NCBI GenBank assembly: GCA_052143655.1
Contig: JBKQSL010000068.1
Location: 1-9,039, forward strand
Reading direction: 5' to 3'
DNA from: CAVSUR01 sp052143655
GTDB lineage: Bacteria > Actinomycetota > Actinomycetes > Streptosporangiales > Streptosporangiaceae
DNA length: 9,039 bases
In this document: piece by piece, positions 1 to 6,461 of the stretch
Numbering within the stretch: the first letter of the stretch is position 1
How the letters are laid out: each line of letters begins with the position of its first letter
The notes under the pieces: generated by a model
The model's database searches: none
What the model was told of the DNA's origin: nothing
Seen by the model: only the letters and a program-made list of their open reading frames with translations
Made by a program: the position numbers and the translations under genes

Positions 1-2
1 GG

Positions 3-698
3 CTACCTGAGGATGTTCACGGCGCGTGCGATGACCAGGACGGCGACGACCAGCGAGATCGCTTCCTCGGCCATCATCAGCAGCTTGGCCCAGGGCTTGA
101 TCGCCGAGACGTCCGTCGGGCTGAACGCGGTCGCGGTGGTGAACGACAAGTGCAGGTAGTCGACGAACTTCGGGTACCAGGCGGCGCCGGTGTACTGCGT
201 GTTGGCCATCTCGGGGAACACGAACGCAGGGCTGCGGAGCGACCCGCGGGCCCGCGCGGCGGCGCCGCCGCGGTCGAGATCCCAGTACCACAGTCCGAAG
301 GCGATCACGTTAGTGAGCCAGATCGCGCCGCCGCTGGCGAGCAGCAGGTTGGCGTCGGTGCTGAACTTGTCCCCGTTGATGATCCCGGCCAGCAGGCGGC
401 CTGCGGCGGTGGCGTTCACCACGGTGATCAGGCCGATCATGGTTCCGGTCATGATCCGCAGCCACCGCTTGTCCCGGTCGATGCGGCCCGGATCGCCGAT
501 GATCAGGATGCCCAGCAGCACCACGATCACGGCGACCATCGCCCAGCGGGCGTCCCGGTCGCGCAGCTCGGGCGGCAGGGCGGCCCGCAGCAGGCCGGCG
601 GCCAGCACGGCCAGCGCCATCGGCCAGCGTCGCTCCCCGGCCTCGGCGGCCGGTACCTGGCCGGGACCTGGGGGCGCCTGCGGGTCAGCGCTGCTCAT
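3..698 (-). CDS. DUF1345-like polytopic membrane protein
   Basis: A complete 231-aa integral membrane protein and the last gene of a minus-strand operon. Its ATG lies 3 nt after the stop of the GAP-family gene, so the two are probably translationally coupled. Hydrophobic segments lie near residues 26-43, 52-68, 81-105, 117-137 and 206-226. The N-terminus is Pro/Ala-rich and probably cytoplasmic. The most recognisable part is the C-terminal third, where YLHLSFTTATAFSPTDV (181-197) precedes the last helix, which ends ARAVNIL. That layout, a polar Thr/Ser-rich loop before a closing helix, is what I recall for DUF1345 and related actinobacterial proteins, and it looks somewhat like an ion-channel pore loop. 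No selectivity-filter signature (TVGYG type) is present, so channel activity is only a guess. The family assignment is from memory of the motif and is moderately sure; membrane location is firm. Confidence 0.8.
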   Translation of the reverse strand: MSSADPQAPPGPGQVPAAEAGERRWPMALAVLAAGLLRAALPPELRDRDARWAMVAVIVVLLGILIIGDPGRIDRDKRWLRIMTGTMIGLITVVNATAAGRLLAGIINGDKFSTDANLLLASGGAIWLTNVIAFGLWYWDLDRGGAAARARGSLRSPAFVFPEMANTQYTGAAWYPKFVDYLHLSFTTATAFSPTDVSAIKPWAKLLMMAEEAISLVVAVLVIARAVNILR

Positions 699-701
699 GG
701 C

Positions 702-1346
702 TCAGCTCACCAGCAGGTAGCTGCTCTTGGCCGCCAGCCAGCAGCCCAGCAGCAGGCAGATCACGATGATCACCTGGTCCTGATGGGTGTCCAGCCAGGC
801 GCGCAGCGACCGGAGCCGGCCGCTGGCCGCAGCCGGGGCGAAGACCGCATACAGCTCCAGGGCAATGAAGCTGCCGGTCGCCAGCAGGCAGAACGCCACC
901 AGCACCAGGTAGCTGGCGACGGACGTGAGCTTCGCCTGGGTGACGGTCGCAGCCCCGGCCGCGACCAGCGTCCACGGCTGCAGGATCACGGCGAGGCCGG
1001 CCGCGGCCAGCGGCGACAGCCCGTCCACCCGGGCCATCCAGGCCGGCGGCTTGCGGGGCTGGCCACTGCGGTGCCGCGTGCGCCCGGCGAAGAAGATCAG
1101 CGCCATGCCCAGGGCTAGCTTGACGGCGAGCACGGCGTTCGACGGCGCTGTCTGCGACTGCGGCGGGGAATTGCCGGTGGCCAGGATCACGGCCGCGATC
1201 ACCACGGCCAGGCAGGCCAGCCAGCCGAGTATGAAGGCCAGCCCCTTCACCGTGCCGCGCGGTGCGCTCAGCAGCAGGATGAACCCGGTCAGCGGGAACG
1301 GCTCGAGCGTGATCGCCAGGCCGATCAGCAGCAGGTCGATTACCAT
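702..1346 (-). CDS. GAP-family (Sap/SfLAP, PF11139-type) membrane protein
   Basis: A 214-aa protein with six predicted transmembrane helices (about 3-27, 35-57, 71-87, 110-132, 143-168, 190-207). The N-terminus has the pattern usual for the actinobacterial GAP family, also called sulfolipid-1-addressing protein: a first helix with LEPFPLTGFILLLSAPRG (14-31) and a central helix containing LQPWTLVAAGAA (122-133). Family members in mycobacteria are linked to transport or surface placement of glycolipids; the substrate here is unknown. A long cytoplasmic loop rich in Arg/Pro (88-109) separates the two halves. The start is chosen for a GGAG six bases upstream of the ATG. The gene begins 36 nt after the DUF2252 stop and ends 3 nt before the next gene, so all three are likely one transcript. 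Family call is confident; function is inferred from the family only. Confidence 0.85.
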   Translation of the reverse strand: MVIDLLLIGLAITLEPFPLTGFILLLSAPRGTVKGLAFILGWLACLAVVIAAVILATGNSPPQSQTAPSNAVLAVKLALGMALIFFAGRTRHRSGQPRKPPAWMARVDGLSPLAAAGLAVILQPWTLVAAGAATVTQAKLTSVASYLVLVAFCLLATGSFIALELYAVFAPAAASGRLRSLRAWLDTHQDQVIIVICLLLGCWLAAKSSYLLVS

Positions 1347-1382
1347 GCATGCTCCGCCGCAGGCGCACGGTCTGGCATGGCC

Positions 1383-2840
1383 TCACACGTCGCGCTCGGC
1401 GGTCACCCGTCCGGAGGCCACGGCCTCGAGCAGCGCGGCGTGGTCGCGCTCGTTCTGGTCGGCGTAGGCGACGGCGAAATCGGCGATCGCCCGGTCGAAC
1501 ACGTCCGCCTTGCCCAGGTAGGACGCGATCGCGATGCGGTCGCCGGAGCGGGCGTGCGCCCGGGCCAGGGTCCAGCCGCAGACCGCGCCGTACATCCGCA
1601 TGCCGTCGGGGATCATCGTATCGATGTCCAGGGAGAGCTTCCAGTCCCGCAGCTGCCGGATATAGAAGTCCCTGGGCCGGCCGTCCAGCCCGGACTTGGT
1701 GTGCTGCCAGCCCAGGAAGATGTCGCTGGACGCCTGCATCAGCCGCTGGCCCGCCACCACCCGCTGGCCCTGGTTGCGGTACTGGCTGGCGCCGACGAAG
1801 CGGCTGAGCACCGACGCCTCCGCCTCCTTCACCTGGAGGAACAGCGGATCGTTGTCGTCGCGGCCGAGCATCAGGATGATCCAGCAGCGGGTGCCGACAC
1901 TGCCGACGCCGACCACCTTGCGGGCCATGTCGCAGAAGCTGAACTGCTCCAGCAGGAACCGGCGGTCGCTGGTCAGCGAGCGCCGGTACTCGGCGATCAT
2001 GCCCTGGAACTGGGCCAGGAATTCCGCGAGATCCGCCGGCGGGAGCAGCTCGTCCACCGGCACCAGCAGCGGCGGTTCGGAGACGATCCGCGGCCGGCCG
2101 TCCACCATCCGGGTCAGCTTGGCCAGCTCCTGCATGCTGTCCCGGGTCCGCGCCTTGGCCAGGCCCTTGTCCAGCTGCTTGCGCTGGCCGGTCTTGAGCT
2201 GCGCGTCGAACTGGGCCCGCAGCTGGTCCACATCGATGTGGGCGTACCAGACGTCCAGGTCGCCCATCCCGGCGAAGGTGCGCATCGCCTCGCGGTAGCG
2301 GCCGACCGCGGCCAGGACGACGTCCCGGCGCTGCTTGCCGGCGAAGCCGTTGCCCCGGGCCGCGACCTCCAGGCTGGCCGCCAGCCGCTTGACGTCCCAC
2401 TCCCACGGGCCGGGCAGCGTCTCGTCGAAGTCGTTGACGTCGAACATCAGCCGCCGCTCGGCCGAGCCGAAGATGCCGAAGTTGGACAGGTGCGCGTCGC
2501 CGCACGCCTGCACCGCCAGCCCCGACACCGGCGTGCCGGCCAGGTCGGAGGCCATCGGCAGCGCCGCGCCGCGGTAGAAGGTGAACGGGGAGACCATCAT
2601 CCGGCCCCACCGGACCGGGACCAGCTCCGGCACGCGGGTCGCCGCCTGCCCTTCCAGCAGGGCGATCGGGTCGGGCCGGTCGGCCGGCGGGTCGAAGACG
2701 GCATGGCTTTCCCGCGGCACCTCGGCCCGCGCCATCTTGCCCCTGGCCGCCCGCTCGCCCGGCGTCAGCCTGCCGACGCTTGAGTCCAGCTGGTAGCGCG
2801 GCGGGCGCCGCACCGGAGCCTGTGCTGTCTGCGCTGTCAT
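1383..2840 (-). CDS. DUF2252 family protein (COG4320), kinase-like motifs
   Basis: A 485-aa soluble protein and the first gene of the left operon. The start is the ATG preceded by a GGAAGGGG SD about 7-8 bases upstream; the frame stays open 60 codons further but that extension has no SD and runs through the operator-like palindrome. Landmarks: FTFYRGAA (86-93), GDAHLSNFG (114-122), FDVNDFDE (133-140), PWEWDVKRLAAS (145-156), GVGSVGTRCW (311-320), LFLQVKEAE (333-341) and a C-terminal AHARSGD (428-434). These are the conserved blocks of DUF2252. The GDxHxxN and NDFDE blocks resemble the catalytic and metal-binding loops of aminoglycoside-phosphotransferase-like kinases, with Asp115, Asn120, Asp137 and Asp139 as candidate residues; this resemblance is my inference and no substrate is known. 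Length is normal for the family and nothing looks broken. Expression probably starts in the 2841-3076 divergent region, which carries the recurring palindrome. Confidence 0.92.
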   Translation of the reverse strand: MTAQTAQAPVRRPPRYQLDSSVGRLTPGERAARGKMARAEVPRESHAVFDPPADRPDPIALLEGQAATRVPELVPVRWGRMMVSPFTFYRGAALPMASDLAGTPVSGLAVQACGDAHLSNFGIFGSAERRLMFDVNDFDETLPGPWEWDVKRLAASLEVAARGNGFAGKQRRDVVLAAVGRYREAMRTFAGMGDLDVWYAHIDVDQLRAQFDAQLKTGQRKQLDKGLAKARTRDSMQELAKLTRMVDGRPRIVSEPPLLVPVDELLPPADLAEFLAQFQGMIAEYRRSLTSDRRFLLEQFSFCDMARKVVGVGSVGTRCWIILMLGRDDNDPLFLQVKEAEASVLSRFVGASQYRNQGQRVVAGQRLMQASSDIFLGWQHTKSGLDGRPRDFYIRQLRDWKLSLDIDTMIPDGMRMYGAVCGWTLARAHARSGDRIAIASYLGKADVFDRAIADFAVAYADQNERDHAALLEAVASGRVTAERDV

Positions 2841-2991
2841 GGTCCGATCCCCTTCCCGGCCAGCGCGGCGGAGTGCTGGCCAGCGGCGGCACAGTCCCCC
2901 GGGCTGCACCGCCGCGTGCTTGCCGGCCAGGCCAGCAGCGGGCAGCCCCTGCTCTGCCATCCGACCATCCCCCCGGGCCGGGCCGGCCGCC

Positions 2992-3008
2992 TCACCCGCA
3001 GCGGATGA
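2992..3008. promoter_or_regulatory. palindrome site A (putative operator)
   Basis: TCACCCGC-A-GCGGATGA, one mismatch from perfect dyad symmetry. It lies in the divergent region, 151 nt from the DUF2252 start and 68 nt from the start of the 3077 membrane-protein gene, so one site could serve both units. It matches the copies at 4867, 5907 and 8253. Confidence 0.6.
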
Positions 3009-3040
3009 CCAGCGTGCCACGGCCCGGGGCCTAAGCTCTA

Positions 3041-3067
3041 GGCGCCAGGCAGCCGACCACTGGCGCC
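3041..3067 (+). repeat. 8-bp inverted repeat in leader of the 3077 gene
   Basis: GGCGCCAG (3041-3048) and CTGGCGCC (3060-3067) are perfect complements separated by 11 bases and end 9 bases before the ATG. The gene has no clear SD, so this hairpin would occupy the place where a ribosome binds. The related 10-bp palindrome CTGGCGCCAG recurs at 3115-3124 inside the gene. Confidence 0.55.
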
Positions 3068-3076
3068 ATCCGACAT

Positions 3077-3994
3077 ATGCCTCGCATCATCCCGCGGCAC
3101 CTGCGCCGACTGGCCTGGCGCCAGCCCATCGAGCGGCTCGTGCGCGCCATCCGTGACAACGACCAGGCCGGGGTGGACGCGGCCATCGTGCGGATCAGCC
3201 GCTCCCGGCGGTGGCTGGCCCCGCTGGCGCTGACCGTCGGCGCCGTCGCCATGCTGCTGGAGGGCGTGCGGCTGATCTTCTCCAACTGGCGGCTGACCCT
3301 GGTCCAGGTCCTGCCGGCGATGTGGATCTGGGCGGCCATGCTCGACCTGAAGGCACACCTGCTGTACGGCAAGTCGTTCCATCTCATCTCCGGGCCGGTG
3401 GTCATCCCGGTGATCCTGGCCGTCACAGCGGTGACCGCGGCCTGCTTCTTCCTGAACGCGGTGTTCGCGTTCGCGATCGCCACGCCGGGACAGCCGCACG
3501 TCCGGCCCGCGTTCACCCGGGCCCGGTCGCACCTGGCCGTGGTGCTGGGCTGGGGCACGGCCGTGGGCCTGGCGCTCGGCGTGTCCACCGTGCTGGCCCC
3601 CCGCCGCGGGCTGGCGCTGTTCACGGTCACGCTGGGCATCGTCCTGGGCGTGATGATGGTCTGCTACGTCGCGGTTCCGGCCCGGCTCATCGGCATGCGG
3701 ACGACCTATTCCCGGCGTGACTCGCTCACTGCCTCCATGATGAGCGGGGCCATCGGCGCCATCGTCTGCACCCCGCCCTATGTGCTCGGCCGCGTCGGCC
3801 TGCTCATGCTCGGCTCGCACACGCTGTTCATCCCCGGACTGATCGTCCTCGCGCTCGGGCTGACCCTGCAGGCCGGCGCCACCAGCGCGGTCAAGGCAGT
3901 CAAGATGGGCGCCCGGCTGGCCGCCGGGCATCAGCCGCCCAGCGGCAAGGACGCCGCGGACGGCCCGCCGGAGCGGACGGCTCCGCGGAGCTGA
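3077..3994 (+). CDS. polytopic membrane protein of unknown family
   Basis: A 305-aa membrane protein that I do not recognise as a named family. A basic amphipathic N-terminus (1-45, many Arg) is followed by about six or seven hydrophobic segments, near 46-66, 72-92, 105-137, 152-173, 178-200, 217-243 and 249-270, and a hydrophilic tail rich in Pro, Gly and Arg. The central block NAVFAFAIATPG (127-138), with RPAFTRARSHLAVVLGWG (143-160) and TTYSRRD (209-215), looks like a conserved cytoplasmic loop and helix pair rather than random sequence. The ATG at 3077 is the only reasonable start: the frame closes at a TAA at 3032 with no other start codon between. There is no clear SD in front of it; the leader instead holds an 8-bp inverted repeat. 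It is divergent from the DUF2252 operon and shares its intergenic region. Function unknown; a transporter or envelope role is a guess. Confidence 0.85.
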   Translation: MPRIIPRHLRRLAWRQPIERLVRAIRDNDQAGVDAAIVRISRSRRWLAPLALTVGAVAMLLEGVRLIFSNWRLTLVQVLPAMWIWAAMLDLKAHLLYGKSFHLISGPVVIPVILAVTAVTAACFFLNAVFAFAIATPGQPHVRPAFTRARSHLAVVLGWGTAVGLALGVSTVLAPRRGLALFTVTLGIVLGVMMVCYVAVPARLIGMRTTYSRRDSLTASMMSGAIGAIVCTPPYVLGRVGLLMLGSHTLFIPGLIVLALGLTLQAGATSAVKAVKMGARLAAGHQPPSGKDAADGPPERTAPRS

Positions 3995-4022
3995 GCGCGC
4001 GCCCCGCAAGGCCAGCCGCGTA

Positions 4023-4039
4023 TCCCCCGCGCGGGATGA
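4023..4039. promoter_or_regulatory. palindrome site B (weak copy)
   Basis: TCCCCCGC-G-CGGGATGA, 71 nt before the start of the DUF1269/6325-like gene. It keeps the TC...CCGC and GGATGA parts but has four differences from the ideal 17-mer, so alone it would not be called; its position fits the set. Confidence 0.35.
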
Positions 4040-4110
4040 TGCGCGCATGCCGAGCGAAGCGCACGCTGCCATTGGCACAGTCACACAGGCGAGAAAAGGG
4101 GGGCACCACG

Positions 4111-4662
4111 ATGGCGATCGGGCCCGTACAGCTCATAGTGCTCGGCTTCAACCAGCCGGACTTCCATGGCGAGGTCATCTCTGAGCTGGAGAAGCTCCGG
4201 AAATCCGACATGGTCCGGGTAATCGACTCGCTGGTCGTCTACAAGGACGCGGCAGGCGAAATGGAGGTCGAGCACCTGTCCAATCTCACCCAGGACGAGG
4301 CCATCGAGCTCGGCACCAAGATCGGCGCGCTGATCGGCCTGGGCATCGAGGGCGAGGAGGGCATGGAAGCGGGGGCGGAAGCCGGCGCCGAGGAGGCGGC
4401 CGCCGAGGGCGGCGTGTCGTTCTTCTCCGAGCAGGAGGGCTGGGACGTGCTCGAAGACATCCCGAACGACTCGGCCGCCGCGCTGATCCTGCTGGAGCAC
4501 CACTGGGCGGTGCCGCTGCGGGATGCGATCGCCCGGGCCGGCGGCTTCCGCCTCAGTGACGGCTTCATCAGCCCGCTCGACCTAGTGGAGATCGGGCTGA
4601 TGTCGGCGCAGGAGGCCCAGCAGATGCACGACCTGGAAACCGCCGCGGCCGCAGCCAAGTAG
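4111..4662 (+). CDS. DUF1269/DUF6325-like protein
   Basis: A 183-aa protein. The ATG at 4111 is chosen because a purine-rich AAAAGGGGGG ends six bases upstream; the frame opens at 4036, but those extra 25 codons begin inside the palindrome at 4023-4039 and have no SD. The N-terminal domain (GPVQLIVLGFNQPDF, 4-18, then EVISELEKLRKSDMVRVIDSL, split here as 21-35 and 36-41, then VVYKDAAGE) has the beta-alpha-beta look of DUF1269/DUF6325 proteins. It is followed by a Gly/Ala/Glu-rich helix with glycine-zipper spacing (68-100), a common feature of this family that may contact membranes. The C-terminal part, SAAALILLEHHWAVPL (121-136) then FISPLDLVEIGLMSAQEAQ (152-170), resembles the last part of the DUF6325-type fold. 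Biochemical role unknown. The microprotein gene 47 nt downstream is probably co-transcribed. Confidence 0.85.
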   Translation: MAIGPVQLIVLGFNQPDFHGEVISELEKLRKSDMVRVIDSLVVYKDAAGEMEVEHLSNLTQDEAIELGTKIGALIGLGIEGEEGMEAGAEAGAEEAAAEGGVSFFSEQEGWDVLEDIPNDSAAALILLEHHWAVPLRDAIARAGGFRLSDGFISPLDLVEIGLMSAQEAQQMHDLETAAAAAK

Positions 4663-4709
4663 CCACAGCCAGGTAACAGCCAGCAACATCACAGTTCGGA
4701 GGTCTGGAC

Positions 4710-4781
4710 ATGTTCGGATCACGCAGGGTCGCCCGGCGCACGGGTCGGCGCACCGCCCGCCGCGTTTCCCGCCGCCGCTAA
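4710..4781 (+). CDS. 23-aa arginine-rich microprotein
   Basis: A very short but convincing gene. ATG at 4710 is preceded by TTCGGAGGTCTGGAC, whose CGGAGG sits 7 bases upstream, one of the best SD sites in the window; it ends in TAA at 4779-4781. The peptide begins MFGSRRVARRTGRR and ends TARRVSRRR: 11 of 23 residues are Arg, arranged as RR pairs every four or five residues, with no acidic residue. The predicted product is a strongly cationic helix that could bind nucleic acid or the acidic membrane face. The start MFxxRR resembles the start of the SHOCT protein at 7442-7762 (MFARRR), so it may be a stand-alone relative of that anchor segment; I found no frame downstream that would make it the broken end of a longer protein. 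It lies 47 nt after the DUF1269/6325-like gene and is probably in its transcript. Translation is likely but unproven. Confidence 0.6.
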   Translation: MFGSRRVARRTGRRTARRVSRRR

Positions 4782-4827
4782 GCACCGTCTTAGCCAGCCG
4801 CGCCTGCCCGCGCCGGGAATGGGGCGG

Positions 4828-4883
4828 TCTGCCGCAGCACGTCTGCCGCAGCACGTCTGCCGCGGGTCGTCCGCCGCGGATGA
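4828..4883 (+). repeat. 14-bp tandem repeat, four units
   Basis: Two perfect units of TCTGCCGCAGCACG (4828-4841, 4842-4855) are followed by two decayed units, TCTGCCGCGGGTCG (4856-4869) and TCCGCCGCGGATGA (4870-4883). The array is non-coding and lies directly before the 4920 gene; its last units contain palindrome site C. Confidence 0.8.
4867..4883. promoter_or_regulatory. palindrome site C (putative operator)
   Basis: TCGTCCGC-C-GCGGATGA, one difference from the ideal, 36 nt before the start of the exported Ser/Thr/Pro-rich protein gene. Its right half is the last unit of the 14-bp tandem array at 4828-4883. Confidence 0.55.
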
Positions 4884-4919
4884 GGCGGGCTCGCGCGCAC
4901 GGGAAGGATCATTGCCGTC

Positions 4920-5780
4920 ATGTTGCCTCCCGCTGCCTCCCCGGTGCGACCGCCCAGATCCGGCAGGCGCCGGCTGGCCGGGACCGTTGCCGCGCTCGGG
5001 ATGCTGTGCGCCGTCGGGGGCAGCACGGCCGGATGCGGCAGCACGGCCGGGAACGCTGTCGCCAGCTTCTCCGCCACCCGGACCGGCGGCGCGGCGCCGA
5101 GCGGCACCGCGAGCACGCCCGCCCTGACGCCGACCAGCACGCCGAGCACCGCCACGCCCACTCCTGCCCCGACGCAGACCTCCGCCGGGACGACGCCGTC
5201 GCCGACACCGCGCGCCTCGGCGCCGCGCACCGTGGTGCCCACCGTGGTGCCGACCGCGCACCCGGCCAGCTCGCCGGCCACGGCCGCCAGCACGGCGACC
5301 AGCCTGCTCTGGCTGTGGATCCTCATCGGCGCCGTGCTGCTCATCGTGCTGATCGTGGCGATCACCCGCGCTGGCCGCCGCCGGTCCGCGGCTGCGGCCA
5401 GGTGGCGGTCACAGGTCATCGAGGCATACGCGAAGGGCTCGGCGCTCTATGACGCGATGAGCGTGGCGCTGACGCCCGAGGCGATGGCCGCCCGGGACAC
5501 CGCAGCCCGCTGGTCGGACATCCGGCGCCGCGCCGACGACATGGCCGAGATCCTCTACCGGCTGCGCGAGGCGGCCCGCCGCGAGGAGGACCGCGCGCGC
5601 GTCAATGACACGCTCGCCGCCTTGCAGGCGGCCCGGTCAGCGATGGAAGCCGGCTATGCCCCCGGCGGCACCGGCCTGCCGCACGCGGCCGTCGTGAGCG
5701 ACCGGCTAGCCGCGTTCGAGGCCGCCCTGCGCGCGCTGCGCTCTGCTGGCGGCCTCGATGCTGGCGGGCCCCCGGCCTGA
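4920..5780 (+). CDS. exported Ser/Thr/Pro-rich protein with membrane anchor and helical cytoplasmic tail
   Basis: A 286-aa protein with four regions. Residues 1-39 form a signal sequence: an Arg-rich start (RPPRSGRRR, 10-18), a short hydrophobic stretch, then STAGC with Cys39, a weak lipobox because position -3 is Thr. Residues 40-125 are low-complexity Ser/Thr/Pro/Ala with many TP repeats, typical of an extended extracytoplasmic linker that may be O-mannosylated. Residues 129-149 are a strong transmembrane helix (LLWLWILIGAVLLIVLIVA) followed by RAGRRR, so the C-terminus should be cytoplasmic. Residues 160-275 are charged alpha-helix with heptad-like spacing (IRRRADDMAEILYRLREAARREED, around 201-224), no cysteines. 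The start has a GGAAGGA about 11 bases upstream, somewhat distant. No family recognised. The design, wall-spanning linker plus cytoplasmic coil, would suit a surface sensor or anchor; this is inference. Its leader carries the 14-bp tandem repeats and a palindrome copy. Confidence 0.82.
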   Translation: MLPPAASPVRPPRSGRRRLAGTVAALGMLCAVGGSTAGCGSTAGNAVASFSATRTGGAAPSGTASTPALTPTSTPSTATPTPAPTQTSAGTTPSPTPRASAPRTVVPTVVPTAHPASSPATAASTATSLLWLWILIGAVLLIVLIVAITRAGRRRSAAAARWRSQVIEAYAKGSALYDAMSVALTPEAMAARDTAARWSDIRRRADDMAEILYRLREAARREEDRARVNDTLAALQAARSAMEAGYAPGGTGLPHAAVVSDRLAAFEAALRALRSAGGLDAGGPPA

Positions 5781-5901
5781 CCGGCTCGCGGCACCGCTGA
5801 CCGGGGCATACCGGGCCGCGCATGCCCGCCGGACATGCTGAGCCGGACACCCGGCGGCGGGCGGCTGCTGCGGCGGAAAGCCCTGCGCTGACTGCCTCAT
5901 C

Positions 5902-5928
5902 CTGCCTCATCCGCTGCGGATGAGGCAG
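5902..5928. promoter_or_regulatory. palindrome site D, perfect and extended
   Basis: The core TCATCCGC-T-GCGGATGA (5907-5923) is a perfect dyad, and the symmetry goes on to CTGCC/GGCAG, giving 13-bp arms around one base. The half ACTGCCTCAT is also repeated directly at 5891-5900. It lies 84 nt before the PLDc_N/SHOCT start. With a single-base centre it is a better protein-binding site than RNA hairpin, though weak termination of the 4920 gene is possible. Confidence 0.65.
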
Positions 5929-6007
5929 TCCGGAGCCTGCGCTCGGAAGCTCATAACCGACAGCCCGGGCGTCCGGCCCGGCTGCCTATCCGGAGGTGAG
6001 CGCGGCC

Positions 6008-6400
6008 ATGACCGGCTATCCGTTGCTAGATCTGTTCCTGACTATGCTGTATTTCTTCGTCTGGATTCTGTGGATCTTCCTGGTGATCCGGATCATCATC
6101 GACATCTTCGCCAGCCACGACATCAGCGGCTGGGCCAAGGCGGGATGGCTGATCTTCATCGTGATCCTGCCGTTCATCGGGGTGCTGGTGTACCTGATCG
6201 CGCGCGGCCACCACATGGCCGAGCGCCAGGCCAAGGCCGCCCAGGCCCAGGACGAGGCGGTCCGCAAGTACGTCCGGGACGCGTCCGGCAGCGGCAGCGG
6301 CGGCAGCGCCGATCAGCTGGCCAAGCTGGCCGAGCTGCGTGACAAGGGCGCGCTGTCCGAGGCGGAGTTCCAGCAGGGCAAGGCCAAGATCCTCGGCTGA
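6008..6400 (+). CDS. PLDc_N-type membrane protein with C-terminal SHOCT domain
   Basis: A 130-aa protein. The start at ATG 6008 has GGAGGTGA eight bases upstream; a GTG at 5996 is in frame but lies within that SD. Two transmembrane helices (about 8-33 and 45-65) flank a short loop with HDISGWAKAGW (37-47), and the second helix holds ILPFIGVLVYLI. This is the hallmark of the PLDc_N domain, the membrane anchor found at the start of cardiolipin synthases and also alone. A charged helix (66-92), a Gly/Ser linker (93-100) and a SHOCT domain (101-130, QLAKLAELRDKGALSEAEF then KAKILG) follow. SHOCT is a short helical hairpin thought to mediate oligomerisation or placement. No phospholipase HKD motif exists, so it is not an enzyme. 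It faces the 56-aa two-TM gene across a hairpin terminator. The recurring palindrome in its perfect form lies 84 nt upstream. Confidence 0.92.
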   Translation: MTGYPLLDLFLTMLYFFVWILWIFLVIRIIIDIFASHDISGWAKAGWLIFIVILPFIGVLVYLIARGHHMAERQAKAAQAQDEAVRKYVRDASGSGSGGSADQLAKLAELRDKGALSEAEFQQGKAKILG

Positions 6401-6417
6401 GCCGCGGGCGCGGGAAA

Positions 6418-6455
6418 GGGGGGCAGGCGCCGCGGCGATGCGGCACCTGCCCCCC
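6418..6455. terminator. bidirectional hairpin terminator between convergent genes
   Basis: GGGGGGCAGG (6418-6427) pairs with CCTGCCCCCC (6446-6455); inside, GCCGC (6429-6433) pairs with GCGGC (6440-6444) around a six-base loop. It fills the 61-nt gap between the stops of the 6008 and 6462 genes. On the minus strand it is followed by TTT, on the plus strand by no T-run, so it may stop the 6462 gene better. Confidence 0.75.
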
Positions 6456-6461
6456 ATCGCG

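Noticed and set aside
1377..2783. 468-codon plus-strand open frame
   Set aside because: It is antisense to DUF2252, whose conserved motifs are plain. Its product is a His/Val/Asp/Arg-rich mix typical of the opposite strand of a high-GC gene, without SD.
685..2892. 735-codon minus-strand open frame
   Set aside because: It overlaps DUF2252 and GAP in another frame; the product is Arg/Gly/Ala/Pro-rich low complexity with no family feature.
2841..3020. 60-codon N-terminal extension of the DUF2252 protein
   Set aside because: It lacks an SD, crosses palindrome site A, and the ATG at 2840 has a good SD.
4036..4110. 25-codon extension of the DUF1269/6325-like protein
   Set aside because: No SD at 4036, the start lies inside palindrome B, and the family domain begins at the 4111 start.
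4828..4883. CRISPR-like array
   Set aside because: The 14-bp units are directly adjacent with no spacers and too short for CRISPR repeats.
5821..5922. Short open frame before the PLDc_N/SHOCT gene
   Set aside because: No SD, low-complexity Ala/Arg product, and it ends within palindrome D.
5902..5928. Reading palindrome D as a terminator of the 4920 gene
   Set aside because: A one-base centre makes a poor RNA loop, there is no U-run, and its core matches the other intergenic sites; an operator fits better, though a double role is not excluded.
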